Below are positions 9,769-18,310 of a DNA stretch of 64,000 nucleotides, in pieces. The notes under the pieces were generated by a model. It was not told the origin of the DNA. It ran no database searches and saw only the letters and a program-made list of their open reading frames with translations. Where the stretch lies: NCBI RefSeq assembly GCF_002201475.1, contig NZ_CP021422.1, forward strand, positions 1,364,001-1,428,000, read 5' to 3'. The stretch is from Acutalibacter muris (GTDB taxonomy: Bacteria; Bacillota; Clostridia; Oscillospirales; Acutalibacteraceae). Made by a program: the position numbers and the translations under genes. Position 1 is the first letter of the stretch; every line of letters begins with the position of its first letter.

Positions 9769-10957
9769 ATTTTTCGATGCGGACTACCATTTGCTGCACA
9801 GTTACAAGGGAGCCATACATTCCATCCATAACAGAGGAACGGCCATCTGCACTGCTTTCTGTCAGCGCATTGGCAGCGCCAGCATCCAAAGTAAAGTCAG
9901 TCGGGATAGAGGTTTCCATATCCTTGGCCAGTCCGTTCATCACGGAATTGATGTCCTCGGCCATGCCTTCTGCAGCTACGACCGCGTCTTTGCCGTTACT
10001 GTTAATGGCACCGGCGAGACCTTCCACCAGCATTTCACCGACACAGCCCATTTCCTTGGACGGAGAGGCAATGCCGAAGAAGTCGCAGATACAGTCCCAG
10101 ATAGTAGAAATCCAGCTGGACACCTTATTCCAGAGCCAAGAAGCAAGGGACTGGATGCCCTGCCACAGGCCACGGACAAGGTTACCGCCGACCTGCGCCA
10201 TTTGCGATACACCTTTGCTCAGTGCATTCACAAGACCGGAAATGATCTGAGGCACAGCTTTTACGATTTCAGCGATGATGGTCGGCAGGTTTTTAATCAG
10301 CGAAATCAGTAGCTGAACACCGGCCTGCACAATCTGCGGAATGCTACCAATCAAGGCATTTACGATGGAGCCTATAATTTCTGGGATAGCAGCAACGATA
10401 GTGGTGATGATCTCCGGTAGGGCCTGAATGAGCGCCACAAGAAGGTCAATGCCAGCCTGAATCAGCTGTGGAATACTATCCAGTATCGCCGTAATAATAC
10501 CTTCGATGATTTGTGGTATCGCCGCCACGATTGCCGTAATGATATCCGGCAGCGCAGATACTAAAGAGGTTAGAAGCTGAATGCCTGCCTCGATAATCTG
10601 CGGAATGGCACCGATAATGAAATCTACGATAGCCAGAATGATGGAAGGGAGTGCCTCAATCAGCATAGGGATTGCTGTAAGCAAGCCTTCTGCAAGACCC
10701 ATAATCAGCTGCAGCGCCGCATCCAGTATCAGCGGCAGATTTGCAATCAGGCCCTGCACGATGGTAACGATGGCCTGAACTGCAGCCGGGATTAACTGTG
10801 GCAGTGCGGTTCCGATGCCTTCCACCAAAGCCACCACCAGCTGAACGGCGGCATCCACCAGAAGTGGGAGACTATCAATCAGCGCCTGAACAATGGTCAT
10901 AATGGCTTCCACCGCTGCGGGAATGAGCTGCGGAAGGAGCGTCAGGATTGTGTTCAA
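9716..10957 (-). CDS. Phage tail tape measure protein, C-terminal segment (separated by frameshift)
   Basis: A 413-residue hydrophobic, repeat-rich segment. Roughly eleven-residue units of the type 'IPQIIEAGIQLLTSLV' and 'LPEIITTIVAAIPEIIGSIV' recur about ten times and then give way to 'WNKVSSWISTIWDCICDFFG'. Such repeats are typical of tape measure proteins that set tail length and enter the membrane on infection. It is the continuation of the 10954-11244 frame: the junction 'VTQLFTQL' to 'NTILTLLPQL' near 10955 needs a one-base shift. Confidence 0.75.
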   Translation of the reverse strand: MNTILTLLPQLIPAAVEAIMTIVQALIDSLPLLVDAAVQLVVALVEGIGTALPQLIPAAVQAIVTIVQGLIANLPLILDAALQLIMGLAEGLLTAIPMLIEALPSIILAIVDFIIGAIPQIIEAGIQLLTSLVSALPDIITAIVAAIPQIIEGIITAILDSIPQLIQAGIDLLVALIQALPEIITTIVAAIPEIIGSIVNALIGSIPQIVQAGVQLLISLIKNLPTIIAEIVKAVPQIISGLVNALSKGVSQMAQVGGNLVRGLWQGIQSLASWLWNKVSSWISTIWDCICDFFGIASPSKEMGCVGEMLVEGLAGAINSNGKDAVVAAEGMAEDINSVMNGLAKDMETSIPTDFTLDAGAANALTESSADGRSSVMDGMYGSLVTVQQMVVRIEKYENQSKADLLAGFTGFA

Positions 10958-11244
10958 AGCTGTGTGAACAGCTGGGTCACGGTGTCCAGAAGAGACGGAA
11001 GCAGGTCTGCAAAAACAGTCAAGAGCGCATCCGTCACCGTCGGCAGAACCTTGACCATATTTTCAATGACCGGAGTTACATTTCGGATAACATTCTGGAG
11101 AGCGTCCACCATGTTCTGGCAGAGCATTTCCATATCGGCATCCGCATTACCAAAGCCGACAAGCAGGTTTTGTAGCGCTGTCTGCAGGGAGTTGATGGAG
11201 CCGGAGATGGTGTTTTCTGCTTCTGCGGCAGTAGCACCGGCCAC
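10954..11244 (-). pseudogene. Tape measure protein, middle segment
   Basis: In the same frame as the N-terminal segment but after an in-frame TAA at 11275-11277. It reads 'GATAAEAENTISGSINSLQT' and 'MVKVLPTVTDALLTVFADLL', the conserved part between the tape measure core and its repeats. It ends at a frameshift leading into the C-terminal segment. Confidence 0.65.
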
Positions 11245-11274
11245 GCCAATACTGTTTTGGATAGCATGGATAGC

Positions 11275-12264
11275 TTAAACCACATCGGCATAGGAAGAAA
11301 TATCGTACTCAATACCGGAAATGGCCTGCGCATCAGCAAGCAGTTGTTCCATCTCAGTTTTGGTGCCGCCGTAGCCAAGTTTCAGGTTGTCCAGCATGGT
11401 GTAATTCTGCTTGGCGAATCCCTGATAGGCGTTTTGAATCAGGGAGATGTCCGTACCCATTTTATTGGCATTATCAGACATATCCGTGATAGCCATGTCT
11501 GCGTATTCCACAGCAGCTTCAGTGTCACCACCAAGGGACTGAATCAGCGAAGCGGAGAACGAAGTGACCGTCTCCATGTAGTCATTCGCTGACATACCGG
11601 CTGTTTTATAGGCATTGGCAGCGTAGGTCTGGAGTTCTTGCGAGGATTCCTTAAAGAGGGTGTCAACGCCGCCCACCAGCTGTTCGTAATCGGCATAAGC
11701 GGCAATGACCTCTTTGCCGAGGGACACTGCCGCCGCACCAGCCGCCACAGTAACGGCACCCATTGCGGCACCGATGCCTTTTAAGACGCTGCCGAACTTT
11801 TCAAATTTGCCGGAGGATTTATCTGCGGCATCACCGGCCTCGTCGATTTCTTCTTCCAGATCATCGGCGCTGTCGGCGGCATCGTCCATTTCACGTTCGG
11901 CTTCATCCAAAGCCGTATTGTTGCGGTCCAGTTCACGTTCCATGTCGTTGAGGGCCGCAGTTGCATTGTTCAGCTGAATCTGCCAGTTCTGAGTGCGGCG
12001 GTCATTTTCGCCGAAGGACTCAGCGGCATTGGTAAGCGCTGCACGGAGCGTTTCGATTTTCTGTTTCTGTGCCTCAATTTCCTTATTCAGCACTTGGTTT
12101 CTGGCCGTAAGCGCCTGCACGGAATTATCGTTTTTATCAAACTGCGAGGACACCACTTTCATTTCCGAACCGAGGACCTTAAAGGACTGGTTGATTTCGG
12201 ACAGCGCTTTCTTGAATTCCTTTTCTCCTTCCAGACCGATTTTTAATCCGAAGCTATCTGCCAT
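11275..12264 (-). CDS. Phage tail tape measure protein, N-terminal segment (ends at a premature stop)
   Basis: 329 residues starting MADSFGLKIGLEGEKEFKKA, followed by a long coiled coil (about residues 40-150, very rich in Glu, Asp and Ala) and the tape-measure core 'AAYADYEQLVGGVDTLFKES'. The frame stops at TAA where homologues would have a coding residue ('SSYADVV' then stop then 'AIHAIQNSIGVAG'), and continues in the same frame beyond. Together with the frameshift near 10955, a full-length tape measure cannot be made, so this prophage is probably defective unless these are sequence errors. Confidence 0.75.
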   Translation of the reverse strand: MADSFGLKIGLEGEKEFKKALSEINQSFKVLGSEMKVVSSQFDKNDNSVQALTARNQVLNKEIEAQKQKIETLRAALTNAAESFGENDRRTQNWQIQLNNATAALNDMERELDRNNTALDEAEREMDDAADSADDLEEEIDEAGDAADKSSGKFEKFGSVLKGIGAAMGAVTVAAGAAAVSLGKEVIAAYADYEQLVGGVDTLFKESSQELQTYAANAYKTAGMSANDYMETVTSFSASLIQSLGGDTEAAVEYADMAITDMSDNANKMGTDISLIQNAYQGFAKQNYTMLDNLKLGYGGTKTEMEQLLADAQAISGIEYDISSYADVV

Positions 12265-12295
12265 GCGATATCACCTCCTTAATGGCATGAAAAAA

Positions 12296-12352
12296 GCACC
12301 ATTCCACCAGAAAGTTGCGACGCAAACGACGCAAGAATACAGTGGACGGTGC
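12296..12352. repeat. Nested palindrome between tape measure and ATPase genes
   Basis: Outer arms GCACCATTCCAC and GTGGACGGTGC (one unpaired base) enclose an inner palindromic site at 12315-12334 of the form TTGCGACG-N4-CGACGCAA. Related inner sites occur at 13720-13737 and 13806-13826 around the ATPase promoter. It may be a terminator, a protein-binding site or the edge of the ATPase insertion. Confidence 0.5.
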
Positions 12353-12428
12353 CAAACGGTATAAAAATAGGAGCAACCCCGAAGGGCTACTCCTGAATGG
12401 TATTTGCAGTGTCAGCTTGGTTTGTTGG

Positions 12429-13703
12429 TTAGAACAGTTCTACACGACCAAGCAGTAGGTCTATCAGATTGCAATGGAAAATTCCGTTGTCATCATAGAA
12501 ATTGTGAGGAATATCCATGCGAACAATGATTTTTTTGAAAAAGTCCTTTGTTAGTATCAATGATGCAAGTTCAGAGGATTCCTTTTTATCCGTATCCATC
12601 TGGAAAGCTGACTGGATATAGATTTTTTTATCTGCATCGTTTACAATGAAGTCGATTTCTTTTTGCACATTTGCACCGCCGGTACGGTCAGTAACAACAC
12701 CAACATCAACGGAATATCCTCTGCGCAGAAGCTCATTGTAGATGATGTTCTCCATAATGTGGCCGGGATCGTACTGACGGTAGTTCAGTCGAGCATTACG
12801 AAGGCCGATATCCGTGTAGTAGTATTTGTTCGGATATTTGAAATAGGTCTTTCCTTTCACATCATAGCGCTTTGCCATCGAAATGAGGAACGAATCGATG
12901 ATGTGCTGCACGTAGTTGGAAACCAGAGTTGAATTGACCTTTTCGTTCTTCATGCTGGTTAGCGCATTGGCAATATTCGTAGGATTGGTCAGGGAGCTGA
13001 TCTGTGAAGCGAGGAAATCCAGAATATCATTCAGAATATCCTCACGTTCGATACCGTTGCGCTCTACAATATCCTTGACATACAATTCGCTGTAGAGGGA
13101 GGAAAGGTAATCCTTTTTGTCCTTCTCATCTGTTAATGCCAGCAGGCGTGGCATGCCTCCGTAAAGCATATAGGTATCCAGAGCATTTCGCTCGTCACCG
13201 CCTACATGAGAATAGAACTCCTCAAAGGACAGTGGGAATACATGAATTTGGGTAGCACGGCCACGGAACTCTGTTGCGATGTCCTTAGACAATCCTTTCG
13301 AGTTACTGCCGGTCACATATACATCCAAATTCTTATATGCCTTAAGTTCATTCAGCATATCATAGATGGAAACCTCGATGTCGCCATTTTCTTTATCAAT
13401 CACTTTTGTGGTAAGCTGGACCTCATCAATGAAAAGATAAAACTTTTCGTCTTTCTTTCCAGAAACAAGGTCTTCGACATATTCACAAAGCGTGATTGGA
13501 TTTCTGAACTTATAGTAACGTCTCTGGTCCAGTTCGATTTTTATGATATGGTCTTCCTGAACTTCCTGTGAGAGAAGGTACTCATAGAACAGGTCAAACA
13601 GCAATACCGACTTTCCGCAGCGGCGGATTCCAGTGATTACTTTGACTTCGCCGTTCCACATATGATGAATCATACGATTTAAATAAGAATCTCGTTTAAG
13701 CAT
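12429..13703 (-). CDS. AAA-family ATPase with DUF4143-type C-terminal domain
   Basis: 424 residues from the ATG at 13703, which is preceded by GAGGTG at good distance; a longer GTG start at 13712 lies inside that ribosome site. Walker A is 'GIRRCGKS', Walker B 'FYLFIDEVQ', then sensor-like 'VYVTGSNSKGLS'; the C-terminal part ('GHIMENIIYNELLRRGYSVD', 'KEIDFIVND') is the PD-(D/E)XK-like region seen in this family. Function of the family is not settled. It is inserted between the tail chaperone and tape measure genes, which are normally adjacent, so it is phage cargo. It has its own promoter with palindromic sites, which suggests independent control. Confidence 0.8.
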   Translation of the reverse strand: MLKRDSYLNRMIHHMWNGEVKVITGIRRCGKSVLLFDLFYEYLLSQEVQEDHIIKIELDQRRYYKFRNPITLCEYVEDLVSGKKDEKFYLFIDEVQLTTKVIDKENGDIEVSIYDMLNELKAYKNLDVYVTGSNSKGLSKDIATEFRGRATQIHVFPLSFEEFYSHVGGDERNALDTYMLYGGMPRLLALTDEKDKKDYLSSLYSELYVKDIVERNGIEREDILNDILDFLASQISSLTNPTNIANALTSMKNEKVNSTLVSNYVQHIIDSFLISMAKRYDVKGKTYFKYPNKYYYTDIGLRNARLNYRQYDPGHIMENIIYNELLRRGYSVDVGVVTDRTGGANVQKEIDFIVNDADKKIYIQSAFQMDTDKKESSELASLILTKDFFKKIIVRMDIPHNFYDDNGIFHCNLIDLLLGRVELF

Positions 13704-13719
13704 TATAGTCACCTCGTAC

Positions 13720-13826
13720 TTGCGACGATTGCGTCGCTACTTTCTTGTATAGTATATCACGAATTTCTCAAATTATCAATAGCGCTGCAGAAAGTTCCTA
13801 ATAAAGTTACGACATTTGCGTCGCAA
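13720..13826 (-). promoter_or_regulatory. Promoter and palindromic operator sites of the ATPase gene
   Basis: On the minus strand TTGATA (13779-13774), 17 bases, TATACT (13756-13751) form a near-consensus promoter. A palindrome GCGACG-ATTG-CGTCGC (13722-13737) lies just downstream of the -10 and a related site (13806-13826, GTTACGAC and GCGTCGCAA) lies upstream of the -35. This arrangement suits repression or looping by a protein recognising TTGCGACG half sites, perhaps the ATPase itself or a phage regulator. Confidence 0.65.
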
Positions 13827-13842
13827 ATTTGAGGTGAGTGTA

Positions 13843-14414
13843 TTAGATTTCGTCCGGGATAATGTCGTCGATATACATTTCACGCTTCGGTTTTGCCATA
13901 CCGTGGTACTGCTTATGGCATTCCCAAAGGTCCAGTAATAAGCTAAACGGCATCAACCCCACCTCATCCTGTGACAGATGCAGGTGGGCGATGCCGTAAT
14001 ATAAAAGTCGAGTAAATAACTCTGCGTCACTTACTCGACCACTGCGTTTTTTGAATTGTCATCACTGACCACGTTGCGCTTGGTTCCCTTATACAGAGCC
14101 TCGGTGATAGCCGCCTTATAGTCAGCCAGATCCAGAGGAGAAGTCAGAAGCTCGACAATATCCTCTGTCAGCAAATCACGCTGATTTTCCTTGTTCTTCA
14201 AGTTGTGAATGAGAATGGACTGGTTTGCCAGCAAAGTAATGAGCCATACGATTTCGCCGATGGCCATTTCAAAGTTCTCACTCTTCATGAGCTTTTCACC
14301 CAAGTTCTCAAGGCCACCGTAGCGGCCTGCGATTTTCTTGGTAGCTTTGGTGGTGAGGATAAGCTCATATTCCTCACCGCCGACAGTAATCATTGCACTG
14401 CGTTCCTTATCCAT
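13843..14414 (-). CDS. Phage tail assembly chaperone GT (programmed -1 frameshift product)
   Basis: Slippage back by one base at A-AAA-AAC (14052-14046) carries translation past the TAA of the shorter product into a frame that continues with 'SGRVSDAELFTRLLYYGIAH' and ends 'MYIDDIIPDEI' at TAA 13843-13845. No independent start with a ribosome site is present for this T segment. In siphophages the G and GT products are made in a fixed ratio and load the tape measure before tube assembly. The heptamer, its phase, and the conserved-looking extension make this a strong prediction. Confidence 0.75.
14031..14414 (-). CDS. Phage tail assembly chaperone G (zero-frame product)
   Basis: 127 residues, 'MITVGGEEYELILTTKATKK' followed by a helical segment. 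It is located between the major tail protein and (before the cargo insertion) the tape measure, the position of the G/GT chaperone genes. An internal ATG eight codons in (MITVGG) is a plausible alternative start. Near its 3' end the coding strand has A-AAA-AAC in the correct phase for -1 slippage, at 14052-14046. Confidence 0.75.
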   Translation of the reverse strand: MDKERSAMITVGGEEYELILTTKATKKIAGRYGGLENLGEKLMKSENFEMAIGEIVWLITLLANQSILIHNLKNKENQRDLLTEDIVELLTSPLDLADYKAAITEALYKGTKRNVVSDDNSKNAVVE

Positions 14415-14417
14415 CGA

Positions 14418-15013
14418 TTAGCCCTCCTCTGTAGTCGTAATGACAGGTTCATAAACGGTAGAATACCAGTTGCTGATGATGTCCGCAGAAGCGCCGGTGT
14501 CGCCTTCAGTGACCTCCGCTTTCCAAGGATGCTTGCCGCTGGCATCTGCCTTGTTTCTGGTAAGGACCGTACCTTCGATGGTAGGAGTGGAGAAGGTAAT
14601 GCTGTCACACTTGGTAGCAAGGTTGGTAGCAGGGATACCGAACTTCACACGGTACAGCCAGTAATACTTGTATTTGCCGTTGGACTTCTTTGCTCTGAAG
14701 CCGATAGCAACAGGAATGCCGACGTCCTCTCCGCCGGAAATCAGCACTTTATTATCGTCGATGGTAGCTCCCGTAAGAACGGAAGCAGCAGTCGAACCGA
14801 TATCGTCGATGCCGAGGGAGAGAGTGCCGGACTTAAACTCCTTCACAATTTCCGCAGCGCCATCATCGGCATAAAGCGTTGCCTCTGCCAGCTCCACGGA
14901 GAGTTCTGCGAGATTGCTTTCGCCAGCTGGACGGGAGTGTCATAGGTTTCTTCGCCAGCTTCATCCTCGACAATGGATGCGTAGTACAATTTATCAAAAC
15001 GGTAAAAGTTCAC
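14418..15013 (-). CDS. Phage major tail protein, frameshifted
   Basis: The intact downstream frame (14418-14897) encodes 'LAEATLYADDGAAEIVKEFK', 'GTLSLGIDDIG' and 'GEDVGIPVAIGFRAKKSNGK', the tail-tube protein family of clostridial siphophages. The N-terminal part is in another frame (14843-15013): 'RFDKLYYASIVEDEAGEETY' and 'DTPVQLAKAI'. The two join near 14905-14935 with a one-base shift. A GTG at 15013 with GAAAGG upstream could start the protein; further upstream the frame is unrelated hydrophobic sequence, so phage sequence probably ends near 15010-15040. Confidence 0.65.
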
Positions 15014-15106
15014 CTTAAACAGTAACCTTTCAACAATAACGCCTACTGGGACAATGATAACCCAATAAAAATTCGTGAAAATGCCCATTTTTTTGAATGA
15101 ATAGTA

Positions 15107-15135
15107 TTGACAATCCTAATTTGATAAAGTATACT
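15107..15135 (+). promoter_or_regulatory. Consensus sigma-A promoter upstream of the BlaI-type repressor
   Basis: TTGACA (15107-15112), a 17-base spacer and TATACT (15130-15135) lie 66 bases before the repressor start. This is probably the promoter of the blaI-blaR1 pair and perhaps of the whole peptide locus, since no comparable promoter is seen before the following genes. Confidence 0.75.
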
Positions 15136-15201
15136 AAAAACACAACAAAGAGATTTTTTCTTTGTGTAGAAAAAATAGTTAGCTGGAAGGAAGGTGGATA
15201 T

Positions 15202-15609
15202 GTGGCGTATATACCCCTCACCAAAAGTGAGGAAAAGTTGATGCAGTTCCTTTGGGAACAGGGCAAGCCGCTCAGTGCTTCTGAGATTCAGGCATTGTGG
15301 AAGGATAATGCCTGGACGAAAAGCTATACCAGGGACATTATGCGGGCACTGGAAGAAAAGGGCGCGATAGAGTTTTATAACTTGGAGCGCACCGGCAAGA
15401 ATTATGGCCGGAGATTTCGGACAGTCCTGACCAGGGAAGAATATTTTTCCCAGCTGGCGATGCGTAACGGCGTAACGGTAACCAAGATGTTCCAGGTTGA
15501 AGCTTTTGCTATGGTCGAAAAGGGGAATAAACAGGAAATGGACGACCTTATTCTGGAACTTGAAGGTATGATTGAAGAATACCGTGCAAGGGATGATGAT
15601 GCAGAATGA
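15202..15609 (+). CDS. BlaI/MecI-family repressor
   Basis: 135 residues from a GTG at 15202 preceded by GGAAGGAAGGTGG; the longer open frame upstream has no ribosome site and covers the promoter. 'LTKSEEKLMQFLWEQGKPLS' followed by a winged helix ending 'YTRDIMRALEEKGAIEF' is the BlaI/MecI/CopY DNA-binding domain, with a C-terminal dimerisation helix. It overlaps the next gene (BlaR1-like) by 4 bases, the classic pair. In this location it probably represses the peptide-maturation and transport genes rather than a beta-lactamase, as none is nearby. Confidence 0.85.
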   Translation: MAYIPLTKSEEKLMQFLWEQGKPLSASEIQALWKDNAWTKSYTRDIMRALEEKGAIEFYNLERTGKNYGRRFRTVLTREEYFSQLAMRNGVTVTKMFQVEAFAMVEKGNKQEMDDLILELEGMIEEYRARDDDAE

Positions 15610-16763
15610 GCATATCTCTTTTCTCGTTCTTGATGTCAGTGATGTTCAGCACTGTTTTTATCCTGGGGATTCATGTTCTGCGAAACCGCCCTTTTTTCCT
15701 CAAGTCTTTTGAAGTCCATACCCTCTTGACCTTGTATGGATTGTGCCTTTTCCGCATGGTTGTTGTGATAGAGCTGCCATTTACAATCCCCGTTGGACTG
15801 AGAGGGGCGTTCAGCCGAGTTTATGACCGAGTACGTCAATTTCAAATGCCGGTTGGAAAGGAGGATATTGAGCTTACTGCTTTTTTATGCTGCATTTGGG
15901 CCGTTGTCGCCGGTGTCCTTTTCACCCGCTTTATCTGGCGGGACCATGCTGTTAAAAAGGAACTTGCCCTATGCCATAGGAATGAAAACAAAGACGCGGA
16001 ACAAGCGCTTTCAAAAGCAATGGCGGTTTCCTCAAGGAAGCTTCCTGTAAACGTATGCGTATGCGGGAGTATAGATATCCCCATGGGGCTTGGATTATTC
16101 CATAAATGGATATATCTGCCTGACGAAAAGTTTGCAAAGGAAGAACTGTATTACATCATGATGCACGAGTACACGCATTTCTGCAATCGTGATGGAGTAG
16201 TCAAACTTCTAACGATGCTGTTCTGCTGTGTGTTCTGGTGGAATCCTGCTGTATACATATTGAAGAAGGATGTTTCCCAAATTTTGGAAATCAAATGTGA
16301 TGTTTATGCCACTCAGAGCTTTACGAAAAAGGAACGGTTGGAGTATTTGCTGACTATTCTCAGAGTGTTGAAAGGAAATCCTGCCCCAGGCAATTCACCT
16401 TCGCCTTTGACCGCCACCGGCTTGATTTCCAGGACGAAGGGAGATAACACGAAGGAGCGCTTTGAACTGATTATGAAGGCCGCAAATCAGGTAAAGTGGA
16501 AGTACCAGGCAATCCTTTTGAGTTGTTCGATGGTTCTGCTGGTGCTTTCATATTCGTTTGTGTTACAGCCAGCATTTGACCCGCCGGTGGAGGACATCTA
16601 TACGGATGATACCGTAGTGGAATGGTATTCCGAAGAAATTTACATACTCCAGCACCATGATGGGACCTATTCTCTAGTCTTGGAGAATGGTGATACTCAA
16701 CCAATAAGTGAGCCTTTTTTACAATTCTTTATTGACTCTGGTATAGAAATACGAAAGGAATGA
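15606..16763 (+). CDS. BlaR1-like M56 membrane metalloprotease (antirepressor)
   Basis: 385 residues with N-terminal membrane helices, a cytoplasmic zinc-protease domain with 'MMHEYTHFCNRDG' (HExxH), a glutamate-containing 'LEIKCDVYATQ' segment, and a membrane helix at about 300-320. The extracellular C-terminal tail is only about 60 residues; the penicillin-binding sensor of true BlaR1 is absent. It therefore probably senses something else, such as the peptide product or envelope damage, and cleaves the BlaI partner encoded just before it. Confidence 0.85.
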   Translation: MSISLFSFLMSVMFSTVFILGIHVLRNRPFFLKSFEVHTLLTLYGLCLFRMVVVIELPFTIPVGLRGAFSRVYDRVRQFQMPVGKEDIELTAFLCCIWAVVAGVLFTRFIWRDHAVKKELALCHRNENKDAEQALSKAMAVSSRKLPVNVCVCGSIDIPMGLGLFHKWIYLPDEKFAKEELYYIMMHEYTHFCNRDGVVKLLTMLFCCVFWWNPAVYILKKDVSQILEIKCDVYATQSFTKKERLEYLLTILRVLKGNPAPGNSPSPLTATGLISRTKGDNTKERFELIMKAANQVKWKYQAILLSCSMVLLVLSYSFVLQPAFDPPVEDIYTDDTVVEWYSEEIYILQHHDGTYSLVLENGDTQPISEPFLQFFIDSGIEIRKE

Positions 16764-16771
16764 GATTTTAT

Positions 16772-16903
16772 ATGAATGGAATAATGCCATTAGCTGATGT
16801 TATCGTGGTAAAGGTTAGAACTTACCAAGGACGGCTCCAGTGCCGCCGTTGGAATGAAACTCAGGGGTACTGGGTTGATCCATACTGGATGGACATTCAC
16901 TAA
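16772..16903 (+). CDS. Small conserved-looking protein of 43 residues, function unknown
   Basis: Reads MNGIMPLADVIVVKVRTYQG, then 'QCRRWNETQGYWVDPYWMD'. The Trp/Tyr-rich C-terminus with RRWN...GYWVDPYW resembles small proteins often annotated as hypothetical in clostridial mobile elements. It follows the BlaR1 gene by 8 bases and precedes the first FtsX permease by 25, so it would be co-transcribed. No Shine-Dalgarno is strong (GAAAGGAATG upstream). Could be a remnant or a genuine small regulator. Confidence 0.5.
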   Translation: MNGIMPLADVIVVKVRTYQGRLQCRRWNETQGYWVDPYWMDIH

Positions 16904-16928
16904 GTTGTAAAGAGGAGACATTGCAAAA

Positions 16929-18152
16929 ATGTTTCTATTGACCGAGATTAAGTATCTCCTTACCCGCTCACCGGGTCGCTCAGCTATATTGATGTTAGTT
17001 GCGTTGATGTTAGTTTGCAGCATGGGCGCGTATAAGGGGAACGCCCATGCCAGCCAAGGGGCGCTGGATAACTTGGCGGAGAGCATACCTGTAACGGCCA
17101 GGGTGGTGAGCCGGGATGGAAGCAAAAACAGTGGGCTTTCCATTACAAGCGAACATTATGACGCACTAGTATCGGCCAATGTTCGCAATGTGCTGAGCAC
17201 AGCTGAGGCCGCTGCCGCGCTGCACGCCCCTCTGGACACATCGTATGGCGGGGACGTGACGGTAATGGGGGTGAGTCGCCCCGACGCTTTTGCGGCTGTT
17301 TCAAAGGAGGAAATGCGCTTTTTGGAGGGCTTTGACGAGACGTCCTTTAGCGGCACAGAGCCCCTATGCGCAGTAGAAGGGGGCTTTGCCAAGGCAAACG
17401 GCCTTGAGTTGGGGGATGAATTGGAGCTACCCTTCTGCCTGGGCGTATGCTCCGCTTATGGGCAGAAATATTCTGATATAGGCAAGCTGAGGGTAAAAGT
17501 TATTGCGCACTATCCGTACACCGAGGTCAATGGGGAAAGGTCGCCCAATATGCTGGTACCGGTGGAATGGCTGAAGGAAGCCGTGGAGCAGGCGGATGAG
17601 GAGTTCTACTACAGCTCCCTTTCGGTGGAGCTTCAGGACCCCATGGACCTGAACGCTTTTAAGGAAGCGCTGCCGTCAATGGGGTTTTACCCTGTGGACA
17701 GTATGGGTGCCGACGTTTTCTGGTCCTGTGACGGGGTCTCCATGGAGGACGAGCTCTTTATCAAAGCAGCCGAGGAGTTACAGGAGAACCTGAGGATCTA
17801 CAATAGGTTTCAGCCCCTCTTTTATATGCTCGTCACCCTGATGGTGGTGCTGGCGGTGTTTTTGACACTTAGGGGAAGCAGGAGGGATATGGCGATAGCC
17901 AGCTCTTTGGGGGAGTCAAGGAGGAGAATCGGCGGAGTCCACCTTGTCGGCATCTTAGCGACCCAGCTTGCGGGAGGGGCTGCCGCCCAGGTGGTGCTGG
18001 TTTCCCAATTTAGCCTGACGCCATGGGACTCCCTGCAAATACTTGCCGCTTATTTGATATGCGCAGGGATTGGTACTATTTTGGCTCTGGTTCAGCTTTT
18101 CCGCTTTGACACCCTTACACTTCTGACAAAATCAGGAGAATTGGGCGCATGA
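16929..18152 (+). CDS. FtsX/MacB-like ABC transporter permease 1
   Basis: 407 residues: one N-terminal helix (about 18-36), a large extracytoplasmic domain (about 40-285) and three C-terminal helices, with 'FLTLRGSRRDMAIASSLGES' in the FtsX core and 'RFDTLTLLT' near the end. This topology fits MacB-type transporters that move or sense envelope-active peptides without a channel through the bilayer. AGAGGAGAC precedes the ATG. Its partner is the 21510 gene; no dedicated ATPase is encoded between them. A paralogue lies at 27653-28904. Confidence 0.85.
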   Translation: MFLLTEIKYLLTRSPGRSAILMLVALMLVCSMGAYKGNAHASQGALDNLAESIPVTARVVSRDGSKNSGLSITSEHYDALVSANVRNVLSTAEAAAALHAPLDTSYGGDVTVMGVSRPDAFAAVSKEEMRFLEGFDETSFSGTEPLCAVEGGFAKANGLELGDELELPFCLGVCSAYGQKYSDIGKLRVKVIAHYPYTEVNGERSPNMLVPVEWLKEAVEQADEEFYYSSLSVELQDPMDLNAFKEALPSMGFYPVDSMGADVFWSCDGVSMEDELFIKAAEELQENLRIYNRFQPLFYMLVTLMVVLAVFLTLRGSRRDMAIASSLGESRRRIGGVHLVGILATQLAGGAAAQVVLVSQFSLTPWDSLQILAAYLICAGIGTILALVQLFRFDTLTLLTKSGELGA

Positions 18153-18166
18153 GGGAAAAATGTTAT

Positions 18167-18175
18167 TACATTGTA
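18167..18175. promoter_or_regulatory. Possible BlaI operator half-dyad
   Basis: TACA-T-TGTA, followed by TTTTGTA, lies in the 158-base gap before ccpM. BlaI/MecI repressors recognise TACA/TGTA dyads, so this is a candidate site for the repressor at 15202. The spacing is shorter than in the classical operators, and no good promoter hexamers flank it. Confidence 0.3.
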
Positions 18176-18310
18176 GTTTTGTAGAAATGACAAGGGACAT
18201 GGGCGAACGAAAAGTATTGTCTCGCTGATTTAGCACCATGGTTAGTATTGCCATTCAAACCGATGCTATCTTTCAAAAGGAAGATGGTTCGATGATTTTG
18301 GAGGAAGCAA

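Noticed and set aside
9716..10957. Regularly spaced similar units in the tape measure gene as a CRISPR-like array
   Set aside because: Repeats are degenerate, in frame and encode amphipathic tape-measure units; there are no unique spacers. No CRISPR array was found in the window.
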